Assembly (NCBI GenBank): GCA_026770575.1
Contig: MU657241.1
Span: forward strand, 84,923-133,876
Length of the DNA: 48,954 nucleotides
Reading direction: 5' to 3'
DNA from: Pelagophyceae sp. CCMP2097
Taxonomy: Eukaryota; Sar; Pelagophyceae
Part shown: positions 10,313 through 20,047 of the stretch, one piece after another
Position numbering within the stretch: position 1 is the first letter of the stretch
Layout of the letters: each line of letters opens with the position of its first letter
Notes under the pieces: model-generated
Database searches by the model: none
Told to the model about the DNA's origin: nothing
The model's input: only the letters and a program-made list of their open reading frames with translations
Translations under genes and position numbers: made by a program

Positions 10313-11503
10313 TCAGACGGCGACGACTGCCTCGTCGATGCGTTGCTGGATGAACAAGTTCCCCTCGCCCGTCTGCTGGACGCGGAGGTCTCCATCCAAG
10401 TAGACGACTTCGAAGAAGGGGAGCGGCGGCGCCTTTTTGCGCTTGAAGAAGAAGATGATGCGGCTCAGCGCGACGGCGGGGACTGGAATCTTAATCGTCT
10501 TAAAAATCCAAAGGAAGCGCTTCGTGAAGCGCACCTATACGGCGGGGCTCGAATACGCTAGAGGGGCCTCGAAAATGACCCCAGGACCCACCTGCACGCT
10601 TGAGAAGATGAGGTTCAGCTGCCGCTTGGACGTCGGGACGGCCCTACGTTTGAAAGGATGCACTTCGAGCCGCCTCTGCGGCATTCCACGCACTTGATCC
10701 TGACGCGGAGCTGCTGCACGGGCTTCGGGGGGCCCTTGAACGTGATGACGTTTGTGATGGTGCCCTGCTTCGCGTCGACAATATTGCAAATGTCCGCGTC
10801 ACCTGAAAGTTGACCGTGTCCGCGGTTTTACATCCAAAAGGCATGCAAGCGCCGTCCGCGCTCACCGCGCGTCGAGTTGGCGTCGAACGTCGCGTCCGCC
10901 GCCGTCGTCCACAGGTTCTGCCAGCCGCCGTGCAGCGGGTTCGTTGCGCCCTCGGCCGTCCCAAAGTATTTCGTCGCGTCCTGGGCCAGGCTCGGCACGC
11001 GCTGTTTGTCGGCGTCACGGTGCAAGGCGGGCGACCGACGCGCCAAAGGGACGCGCGAAAGGGTCACACACCTGCAGCGCGGCCACGGCGTCGACGATAG
11101 CGTCGGCGGCCTTGCCGACGCGGTCCGAGACGCGGTAGTACGCGCCCATGGCGACGAGGTTGCTCGGGGCGCGCGAGTCCTTGTCGAGCCTAGGCGCGGT
11201 CGACGCTCGGCGCGAGAGAGGCCGCCTCGGCGTAGATCACAGGCCCGCGCATCTGCCCCGCGGCGCACAGGCTCCCGCGCATCTTTTCAACGGCGCGGGT
11301 GCCGGCTCGCCACCCTTGACGCCAAAGTCGACTGCGACGCCGCCGTCTTGGCTCTTGAGCGTTCGGAACGTTTCAATCGCGTCAAACAGATTTCCTTTCT
11401 CCTCCGACATAGCCTGCATCCGCACCCGCCCACCGAGCAATGCGCGCCGCGGCGCAAAGCCGACGGCCAGCGACAATAGCAGCGCGCTCGCCGCTCGCCG
11501 CAT
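10313..11503 (-). CDS. Plastid lipid-associated protein (PAP/fibrillin family)
   Basis: Fibrillins are plastoglobule- or thylakoid-associated lipid-binding proteins. The start at 11503 gives MRRAASALLLSLAVGFAPRR. This is a hydrophobic leader followed by a GFAP sequence resembling the ASAFAP cleavage motif of algae with secondary plastids. Later exons include GNLFDAIETFRTLKSQDGG, HGGWQNLWTTAADATFDA, NIVDAKQGTITNVITFK, QLNLIFSSVQVGPGVIFEAP and the family-typical ending VVYLDGDLRVQQTGEGNLFI. Introns are short; one is about 50 nt, with GTGCGT and GTAG ends, near 10650-10700. A TAG stop near 10555 between the last two coding blocks implies a very short intron, different splicing or a frameshift. 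The gene is divergent from the WW/ankyrin gene, with only 62 bp between the two start codons. Confidence 0.72.
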
Positions 11504-11565
11504 CGCCCCGCGCGAGAGCCCAAACGGCGTGTTTTGTTCCGGGTATCGCTAAAAGGCATAGAGAG

Positions 11566-14500
11566 ATGCCGTTTCCGTTCTTTGGGGCTGTTAGAAAAAA
11601 GCGGGAACGCCGCGCGGGGCGACCACGGCGGCATGCCGGCGCTCCTCGGGCATTCGGCGTCGCGGACGCTGCCGGGGGCCGGCTGGACAGGTGCGTGCGC
11701 GGAATGATGCTTCGAAGCCCGTCGACACCTTGGTGCCGACGGCCTTCTGACCTCGACCCTCGACTGTCTCCTGACCTCTCCCCTCGCGTAGCCGAGCTCG
11801 AGGGCCTGAATGAGGAGACGGTGAACCTGCTCAAGGCGGTGCGCGGCGACGGCGAGAAGAAGAAGCGCCGATCCACGTGAGTTCGTCCTGCAGGCGGCAG
11901 TGTGGGAGCGGTTCCCACGCGAGCGCCGACGAGCAAGGGCGCCTCTGCGGGTACCGCGCCGGGCTTGCGGCCGCCTTTCGACGCGTGTCTTCCGGCAGGC
12001 GCAAGGCTCTGGACCTGACGCCGCAAAAGGGCGTGGACGTGAAGCGCGAGGCGCCGAAGCGAGCCAAGACGCAGCACAAAAAGGTTCCCAGCCTCGGCCT
12101 CCAGCAGGCGACGACGCAGCGGCGGTCCGCCGAGGTGCGCCCGCACCCGCGAACGTCGTCATTTGCGAGGGGCGAGTCACCGCCTTTGCGCCAGGTGCTC
12201 TTCGACTCGGAGCCTTCGACGGCGCGGTCGAGCACGGAGGACGATTTGAAGCCGGACAAGCGTAAGTCGGAGGGCGGCGCGGTCGTGGCGCATCGGCGGC
12301 GCGAGATGGACGACGAAGCGGCGGTGACGCGGCGGGACGTCGAGAAGCTCGCCTTTGACTTCGCCGCCAGAGAAGAGCAGATCCGCGGAGGTGCGCCCCG
12401 GCTTGCGGCGGCCATGCCCGGCTCGCGGCCCACGAGTGCGAATAGGCGGTGTGTCGTTTGTGCCGAAGACGAAGGTGCGGCTGCGCGAGCTCGAAGCAGA
12501 GCGGCGGCGCCTCGCGGCTTTAGATTTGAAGAACGCCGGCGTCGCCGTGACCAAGGCTCTGGCAAAAGTGGAGCGCGTGGCGCGCAAGGCGAGCGTGCGC
12601 CAGGACGGGGCGGCCGTGGACGTCCAAAGGTGCTTCCGCGGCCGCTTGGGCCGCCGCTGGGCCGCCCTCGTGCGCGAGGAGCGCGACGTCCGAGAAGAAG
12701 TCGAGCGGCGCTGGGTCGAGGTGCGCGACCGAGACACGGGCGAGGCGTGGTACTTTAATACCCTGACGCAAGAATCGCAGTGGGCCGTGCCCGACGCTTT
12801 GGGAGGCAGCGTCGCTTCCCACGCCGACGCCGTGACGCTGCCGCCGCTGGGACGGCGGCATGTATCAGACGACCGGCCGCGCACTTCTGGGTCGGACGCG
12901 AAGCGCGTCGACTGGGACGCGAAAGCTTTAGCGCACTCTTCCTCGACGGGCGGCCTGGCCGCCGCGCGGCGCTTCTCCTGCGACGACTCGGGCCTCGCCT
13001 CGCAGGCGCAAACGCGGGCGCAGACTGCGCATTACGCGGCGGAGCGGCGGCCAGAGGAGGTCGTCTACCCTCAGGAGCCCGCCGCGGGCGCGTCTTTGTA
13101 CGACGGCGAGGTCGACGACGACCGGCGCTCTTCGACGTCTGCGCCGCGGCCGTTTCCGCTGTCTGCCAAGTTCGTTTTGCCGGACGGGAGCATGTCAAAA
13201 ATGCAACTCCGTCAAGCGGTGCAGCACACTCTACGGACGCACAAGTTCGACTCGGTCCAGACGCTGGCGAGGCACGACCGCACGACGAACTTTTTAGACG
13301 AGACGGTGGCCAAGGGTCACTTGGCGCTGGCGGAGAAGGGCGGACTGTACGACCGCACTTCACCGGCCGCCTTTATGTCAGCCATACCTTTACTCGACAA
13401 CAACGTACTCGACAGCAACCGGGGCTTCACAAAAAAGAGGCAGGGCCGCAAGGCGAAGAAGCTCAACCTCGCGCTGCGCGACACTCCGCATTGCGGCTTT
13501 GAAGACGGCGTTCTCCCCGGCGACGACGTTGGCTTCCAGACGCAAGACGTCGAGGCGCACTCGTCGACAACAAAGTTCTTCGCGCCGACGACGCAGCGCA
13601 AGATTTGCTTCAACTGCTGGTCCGCCGGCGCTTCAGCCTGTGCGCTGCACGAGACCAAAAGCGGAGACGTCGAGTCCAAATCGGTCTTCATGTGCCAAAA
13701 CTGGGACCTCGGCGAGCTGGAGCGGCGGTACCGCAACGAGTCCATCCAAGAGGTGCAGGGCAGCAAGGTCTCTTCGCTCCGGTACGACACGAAACGAAGA
13801 GTCTTTGTGACGGTGACGGAAGTCAGGCACCCAATCTACAGGAAGGCTGTACTGTTGGTGGAGCAGGTCAACTTTACTTCCCGAAGGAAGTGGCGCCAAT
13901 ACGCCTGGATCTTGAGCGTGGCGGAACAGTTGCGGTGCGGCAAGGTGCTGTCAGGCAAGGCCGCGGAAACTGCCAAAATTCTGAGGCTCAAGAACACCAT
14001 GGCAAACGCCGCGAGCGTCGGCACGCTCGCACGAAAGTTCCTGGACCGCAAGCCGAAAGCGCCGGTGACGGGCACGTCGCTGCCGGAGCAGCGGGGGCAG
14101 GTGACGTACCTGGAGCGCGCGGACGCGGCTGACGCAGAGTTCTCTTTGATCCGGGCGCCGCCGACGCCGTTCGCAGCAAAACTCTTCGACCCGGCGGTGT
14201 ACTCGCTGCCGGCGCCGCGCACCATCCCGATGCCGCAGCCGTCGTACGCAGATGGGGAAGCACCGCTGTCGCAAAACGTTTTTCTGGGCGAGGCCACGGC
14301 TGCTGGGTGGTTCGAGCGCTTCTGCGCTTCCGCAGTCCGCGACGCCGTCAACGACGCCGCCGAGACGGTGAAGACGCTGGCGCCCGTCGCGGGCATGGAG
14401 CTTTTACGAAGGACGAAGTATCCGGCCCCGCACACGATCAAGTTCGCCACTTTTGCTCGAAAGCCGACGCCGGGCAACCGCGCCGTGGGAGGCTTAGCAG

Positions 14501-17236
14501 CCGAGCTGACGACGTACCAGCTCGTGCAGGCGGTTGTACCGCCGCAGTATGGCAATTTCACCGTCGCGGAGAGGCTGAGCATCGTACCGGAAAGGTCACC
14601 GGAAGTCTCCGCGACGTTCGCTTCTTTCCGCTGCGACCCGGTCACCGCCGCGTTTGTGGAACGGCTTTTGCAGCATCAACTCAACCAGCGAGCCGCGCCG
14701 ACTGTGACAGTTGGGTGTTACGTCCGCCGCGGAGAAAAGGCCAAATTCGGCAAAAACCGAGCCGAGCAAACGGGAGAGGGCGGCGATTTCGGCTTCCGGA
14801 CGTCGACGCACGCCGCGGGCTACGCGGACATTGTCGTCTCGGCGACGTTTCTGACGAAGTTCACCCCAGCCGCCGACGTCGCCACGACGAACATGGCCTC
14901 GGCGCTCCCGACGACGACGACAAAGGTGCGTACCGTCACTTTGAGGATGTCTGGCCCGAGGATGGTGCCACTTTGCGGATCTTTGCGCCCGGAAACCCGC
15001 GTAGGTGGACCACACGTACCCGTTCTGCGTCCCTTCGGCGCGGGCCAACACGACGCTGGACTTTTATCATTTGCTCCTCACGGAGCTGTGCACGGGCAAC
15101 AAGGAGCAGGTCTTTACGAATTTGGGCGTGCAGCAGTGCGGCGAGTTTATGCGACGAGCGGATGCGACAAGAGCTTTAGGGGCGTGCGTGTCGATGATTT
15201 ACCGGTCGTGGGCGTTTGCGCAGAGGAGAAGCCACGACGAGTTCCGCACGGACGACGGCGTGCCGTACTGGTACGACCGGCGGACCGGGGAGACGTTTTG
15301 GGAGAAACCGTTGGCCGATGTTGAGAAGCTCAGCATCATCCAAGGCGGCGCGCGCGTCGACTCCAAGGACGACTCGAGAGGCTCCAACGCGCGGCCCGGC
15401 GCTTTAGTCGCGCGGCCGTCGCACCAGGTGCGGCAGCTTATTCTGAGGAGGCACGAGACGGACGAGGAGTTGGAGACGCGCCGCAAGACTGTGGCGTACT
15501 CCATCGCCGGCTTGGCCGGCAGGGACAAGCTGCCGGAGCCGCCGGAGGAGCTCGTCGACTTTGCGCGGCGCGGGTCGGAGAGAGCCCTGAAGGAGCGCGT
15601 GCCAGGGCTGGACGTGGCGCAGCACCGCGCGCCGTCGCGGCAGTCCACGGCCGGCACGCTGCGCAGCGGCCGCCTCGGCACCGCCGGGTCTTCGAATGGC
15701 ATTGTGGGTTTTGACAACAACGCCTTCCGCGCCATGTCCGTGGGCGCGCCGTCGCCGTTAGCGCCGTCGCCGGTCGGCGCGGCGTACAACTTCGACCGGC
15801 CGGGCACCGCCTTTGACCGGCCGGGCACCGCGGCGGCCCGGCCCGCGACGGCGTCGGCGGACTCTTCGCAGGCGGAAGCTCTGGCGGCGACGATTACGCA
15901 GGCTCTGCTCCCCGCCATGGCGTCCTTCGCCGGCGGCGGCGCGAGCCCGATGGACTTGTTGAAGCTCGGCCTGGGATTGGGCATTGGACTTGGGGCCCAA
16001 AATGCGGCGCTGCTGGCGTCGATGCAGGGCGCGGCCTCGCCGCCAAACGCGCCTCGGAGCTTCATCCCGGACGTGGAAGATGTGGGCCCCGCGGGCCGCA
16101 TGGACGCGGCGCAGCTGGCGCAGCTCGGAATGCAGCAGCAGCGCGCCGTCGACTTGAACATTCCGATTGGCGTGCCCGACGGGACTGCCGCGAATCCGGA
16201 GATCTCGAGCTTGGAGCACGGCGACGAAGACGCGCAGAGGTCGTGTTTCAGGGCGCAAACTGCGGGCCTGACGACGACTGAAAAGTTCCAGGGCGCGGTC
16301 GTGGTGCCCGAGGCGGACCTGAGTTTGACGCCGGACGAGGATTTACCCGCCGGCATCAGTTTTTTGCGGGACAAGAAAGAGGCCATCGACGGCACTTTCC
16401 CAGTCGTCTGCCACCCGGAACTTTTCAAGTCGGGGTTCTCGACGCATGCCGTGGCCGGGCAAGGCAAGAGCTTTGTGGCCGAGGGCGGCTTGGAGAATCG
16501 CGCGTTCCTTGAGAAAGACGGCGCGCTCCTCCGAAGGGCGGCCGAGCCTCTCCCGGAAGGGTTCCTGAAGGCGATCCACGCGACGCACGTGGCGCCGGCG
16601 AGGGTGGATTACTTGCCCTTTATTCCGAATCTGCCCCACGCTCGACCGATCGGCCGGATCAAGCCCCGGCCCGCCGCCGAGGACTGGCTCGCCGTCGGGT
16701 TCGACCCCTGGTCCGCGGGCAAAGAACCCCTCTCTTCGGAATTCGTCAAGTCGCTGTCCACCAAAGCGGCGGCGACGCTGGAGAAACCGCCGCAGACTGC
16801 CGATGATTCATTCATAGACGTCATCGACAAGCGAGGTTTGGCCCTCCAAGAAGAGGACTCTGCCAAGCAGCACAAGCTCGCAGACGAGTTTGCCGTGCTC
16901 GCGTCTTGTGCGAGGCACTCGCGTTACAGAGACATTGAAGACGCAATGAACCAGCCCGACTTCGTCCTGCCGATTGATTACCAAGACGCTCTTGGAAACA
17001 CCTTACTCTCGATTGCGGTGCAGAACGGGAACAAGCGCATTTCCAAGATTTGCCTGCGCAGGGGCGCAAACGTCAACTTGGCCAATAATATGAAACAAAC
17101 GGTTTTGCACTTCGCCTACTCTTTTGGCTTTGACGATTTAGCGGAATATTTAAAGTCCAAGGGCGCAGACGACCAACCAAGAAACGCAGACGGCTTGACC
17201 TGCTACGAGGGGCTCTCGCAGGAGAACATCCAGTAA
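11566..17236 (+). CDS. Large WW / IQ / ankyrin-repeat protein, function unknown
   Basis: I do not recognise an orthologue. Visible modules, in order, are a basic Ser-rich N-terminus, an IQ-like helix (VDVQRCFRGRLGRRWAALV), a WW domain (RWVEVRDRDTGEAWYFNTLT ... ESQWAVP) and a long central region with CFNCW. A second WW follows (GVPYWYDRRTGETFWEKPL), then a region with repeated DRPGTA units, and C-terminal ankyrin repeats (DALGNTLLSIAVQNGNKRIS, GANVNLANNMKQTVLHFAYS). IQ motifs usually bind calmodulin, WW domains bind proline motifs and ankyrins bind proteins, so a scaffold role is inferred. Introns fit GTGAGT (11877) to CAG near 12000, GTGCGC near 12390 to TAG, and GTGCGT (14926) to TAG (15002). 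The first ATG could be later, for example near 11700. Total length is roughly 1,750 residues. Confidence 0.72.
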
Positions 17237-17634
17237 TGAAGCGTCTGTTTTTTCGACTGCCTCTGCCACCGTCTATCGTCGATGCCCGGGTGGGGATGGC
17301 TTACGCGACGCGTGCTTTGGAAGAGCAGGGCGTGGACGAGCAATGACAATGAGTCCACCAGAGCTGAAGCAGATTGCCGTCTGAAAATGGGGCTGCTCTT
17401 CGTCTGTCGGGGCACCTCGTTGGGATCGATGACTTGCGCCTCGAACAGAGTCGCCTCTTGGGGAGACGTCGCCTCTTTGGGAGACGGGTGGCCCTTGCCG
17501 CTGCATGCGACGACGTTCTTCGTCTCGACCGCGGAGAGGAGCCCAGCGCGCCGATACATGACCCCACGTCGTGATTGGCCCGCCGCGGCCGATTCGACGA
17601 GAATCCGAGTCGGGGAGCGCCGCAAGGGTCGGGC
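17237..17634. other. Spacer, no gene seen
   Basis: This lies between two plus-strand genes and should hold the 3' end of one and the promoter of the next. Open frames here have no recognisable motif. A short doubled unit (GCCTCTTGGGAGACGTC, then GCCTCTTTGGGAGACGGG) is present near 17452-17488. Confidence 0.5.
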
Positions 17635-19032
17635 ATGGCCGAGGCCGCGCTGCTCGGTGCGGTGCGCGGTGCGCTGGAGGCGTGCGCCGACGCGGACGGC
17701 TTTTTGAGCAGTGCGGACGCGCGCGCGGCGATTCTCGCGGCGGATGGCCTTCCGAATGCCTTTGAAGGCATCGTCGGAGAGGTGCAGCGCAACAGTCTCG
17801 TAAACGTCGCGGACTTTATAGCCTTCCTCCAAGCCAGAATGGGCGGCGTCAGCGAGGAGGCCGCCATGGCTTCCGAGGGGCGTTTGGACCCGAAAATCCG
17901 AGAAGCGTACGCCTTAGCGAGATCCGCGCCCGACTTCGCCGAGAGCCTCGCGGGCCCGGAAGCGCCCGGCGGCGTATACGAGCGCACGCTGAATTGCGCC
18001 TCGGAGCCCGACGGCAACGAGGTGAAGATCCTCTTTTTCAAACCGACGTCTCCCGCCGAGGCCGTGCTCCCCGCCATCGTCTACTTCCACGGCGGCGGCA
18101 TGGCCTCCGGCTCCGCCTTTGAGCCCCAGCACCGCCGCTGGGCCCAATTCCTCGCGCGCGAGGCACAAGCCGCCGTGTTCATGGTGCGCACGTTTACAAA
18201 AGACGGTGACATACTCCCACAGTCATACTCCACAGTCACACTCCACACTCCACACTCCACCATGACACGCTTGCTCCAGGTCGACTTCCGCAACTACGTC
18301 AACTCGAGCCGCCTGAACCCGCAAGAGGTCAAGGCGTTTCCCGCGGGCCTAAACGACTGCGTCTCTGGCCTCGAGTGAGCTGCCGTATGGGATATGGGAA
18401 CCCATGAGCCCGTATTGGATAGGTACGTCCACGCGCACGCGTCGTCGCTTGGAATCGACCCAAACCGCATCATGCTCGCCGGCGAGAGCGGCGGCGGGAA
18501 TCTCGCCATTGCGGCTGCGCTACGGTGCTCCCGCGACGCGGAGCAGCAAGGCGAATCGGAGCCGCGACTCGAGGCGAAGCGACTCTTCAGCTGCTGGTTC
18601 GTCGTTTCCCCGATGCTCGCCGGCGGCCAGGCGACGCCCGACTGCGAGAGCATCGAAGACTTTGCTGGCATGCCGCCCGGCGCGACGAGGCCAAAGGGCG
18701 GCAGACTGCTCGGGTTGCCCGACGAAGCGGATAAATACGCTCAAAACTGGCGCAACCCGCTCGCGTGGCCCTACGCCGCCGCCTCTGACGACCTCAGCCG
18801 CCTGCCGCCGGGGACCGTACTCGTCAACGAGCTCGACCCGCTGCGGGACGAGGGCCTATCTTTCTTTCGCAAGGCGCTCGGCGCCGGCGTGGACGTCGCC
18901 TGCTCTACGCTCATGGGATCCACGCACTGCGCAAACGTCTTGCCGGGCGTGCTGCCGCGGGCCTGCGCCGAGACGGCGAAGAGCATCCGCGCCCTCATCG
19001 ACCGCGTCCACCACCAAGCGGCACCCGCGTGA
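17635..19032 (+). CDS. Alpha/beta-hydrolase, HSL-type esterase/lipase
   Basis: This is a serine hydrolase of the hormone-sensitive-lipase family, which hydrolyses short acyl or aryl esters. The oxyanion motif is YFHGGGMASGS, the nucleophile elbow is LAGESGGGNLAIA, the acid is in LVNELDPLRDEG and the base in GSTHCAN. Together they give a complete catalytic triad. The first ~70 residues are helical, with an EF-hand-like flavour (ADADGFLSSADARAAIL), but no complete calcium loop is proven. Two introns are clear. One lies near 18184-18280 (GTGCGC to CAG) and includes a CACTCCA microsatellite. The second (about 18375-18420) has GTGAGC and ATAG ends, and its removal gives GLEYVHAHASSLGIDPNRI. The start at 17635 is preferred; an in-frame ATG at 17575 would add 20 residues. 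Confidence 0.82.
18210..18262. repeat. CACTCCA-type microsatellite within an esterase intron
   Basis: Units of CATACTCCACAGT and then CACACTCCA repeat with drift across the intron. The repeat is pyrimidine-rich on the coding strand, which may help the nearby CTCCAG acceptor. Confidence 0.75.
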
Positions 19033-19189
19033 GGCGGCTCGTCACTCTAAAGTGAATTCCGCTCGAGCCGCGACTCGCACGCGGCTCCTGCCGCCCCGCG
19101 CGCCACGCAGCGCGGCTCTGGGGCGACGGGGAGGAAATCCATCGTCGGTGGCCGTCCTGCGCGCAATCTGACTGTGTTGTGCGTGACCC

Positions 19190-19596
19190 TAGAACCAGCT
19201 GCCGGGGCGAAGTCCTCGACGATGGCCGGCTCCTCCTTGATCTTCAGCTTCTCCGGCATCAGCTCGTCGAGGAGGCGGTCCTTGAATGCGGAAGAAAACG
19301 CCGCGGCCACCCGTTACTATGCCGGTTTGTATTTGCTGTGACCGATAACGGTTTGCATTCTAGTGCAATTGGCTTAGGAGGCCCGAGAGCCACCCGTCAA
19401 TATTTCTAAAATTTAAAACACAAGATTTTGAACCGACTCAGCGGAGCCGCTTGCACACCTTGTTGTGCCCTCGTTTCCAGTCTACTAGCTGGCACGCCTT
19501 GCCGCAGTAGTCCCGCGACTTGCACTTGGCGCAGTGCTTGCCGTCCGCCGCGCCGCAGACGCAGCAGGGCTTCGAAGCGACGGTCGGCGCGTCCAT
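19190..19596 (-). pseudogene. Broken MYND-family copy
   Basis: The ATG at 19596 starts MDAPTVASKPCCVCGAADGK and a full MYND finger ending DWKRGHNKVCKRLR, then a TGA. About 130 bp further on, the next family block resumes (SSAFKDRLLDELMPEK, EEPAIVEDFAPAAGS), matching FQDRLLDALMPEKKPKEEPA of the intact copy at 27726. The intervening sequence is AT-richer and could be an insertion or a decayed intron. The RING-like and Sel1 parts are absent. A short MYND-only protein of about 50 residues remains possible. Confidence 0.75.
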
Positions 19597-20047
19597 CGTG
19601 GCCGTCCTACGAGCGTCCCTCGTGCTGCGCGTCGACCTGCGGGGCGTCGCGCGAGACTCGCGCGATCGCGACGTCGCCGCACCAAAAGGTGTGTGTGTAC
19701 GTGAAAGGTCGATATCAGACCTCGGGGGCCCGGGGCGGGCCCCCCAGTCGGCCCTGAGTCGACCGGACGCCGCGGACCCGCGCGGGCCTGTGCCTCGGTC
19801 GCAGAGCCGCCGGTTCGAGGCTCGCCCTCGAAGCCAGCGGGCGTCCGCACGTCGACTCGCTCCGCAGGGCACGGGCGCACTCGCTCCGAGCAGGGCACGC
19901 GCGCTGCTCCGAGAAGAAGAGCAGTCGTTGAGACGTTCCGAGGCATGGTCTGCGGGTCTCTGTGGGCGCTCGTCGGACCGGCGCCTCGATGGAGTGCACA
20001 GAAGAAGATGGTGGATTTTAAGCAAGCAAGATGCGATTAGAAATGCC
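19597..20047. other. Spacer with duplicated 5' flank of the MYND family
   Basis: About 19597-19690 and 19754-19836, read on the minus strand, match 27640-27725 and 27407-27492 upstream of the intact MYND gene. The remainder (19840-20047) shows no recognisable gene; it lies beyond the stop codon of the TPR-CS gene. Confidence 0.65.

Noticed and set aside
15199..16467. A 422-residue minus-strand open frame
   Set aside because: It lies antisense to the continuous, domain-bearing WW/ankyrin frame and has no motif of its own.
19797..19836. A GGTTCGAGGCT stretch resembling a tRNA B-box
   Set aside because: No matching acceptor, D or anticodon arms can be drawn around it, and the sequence belongs to the duplicated MYND flank.
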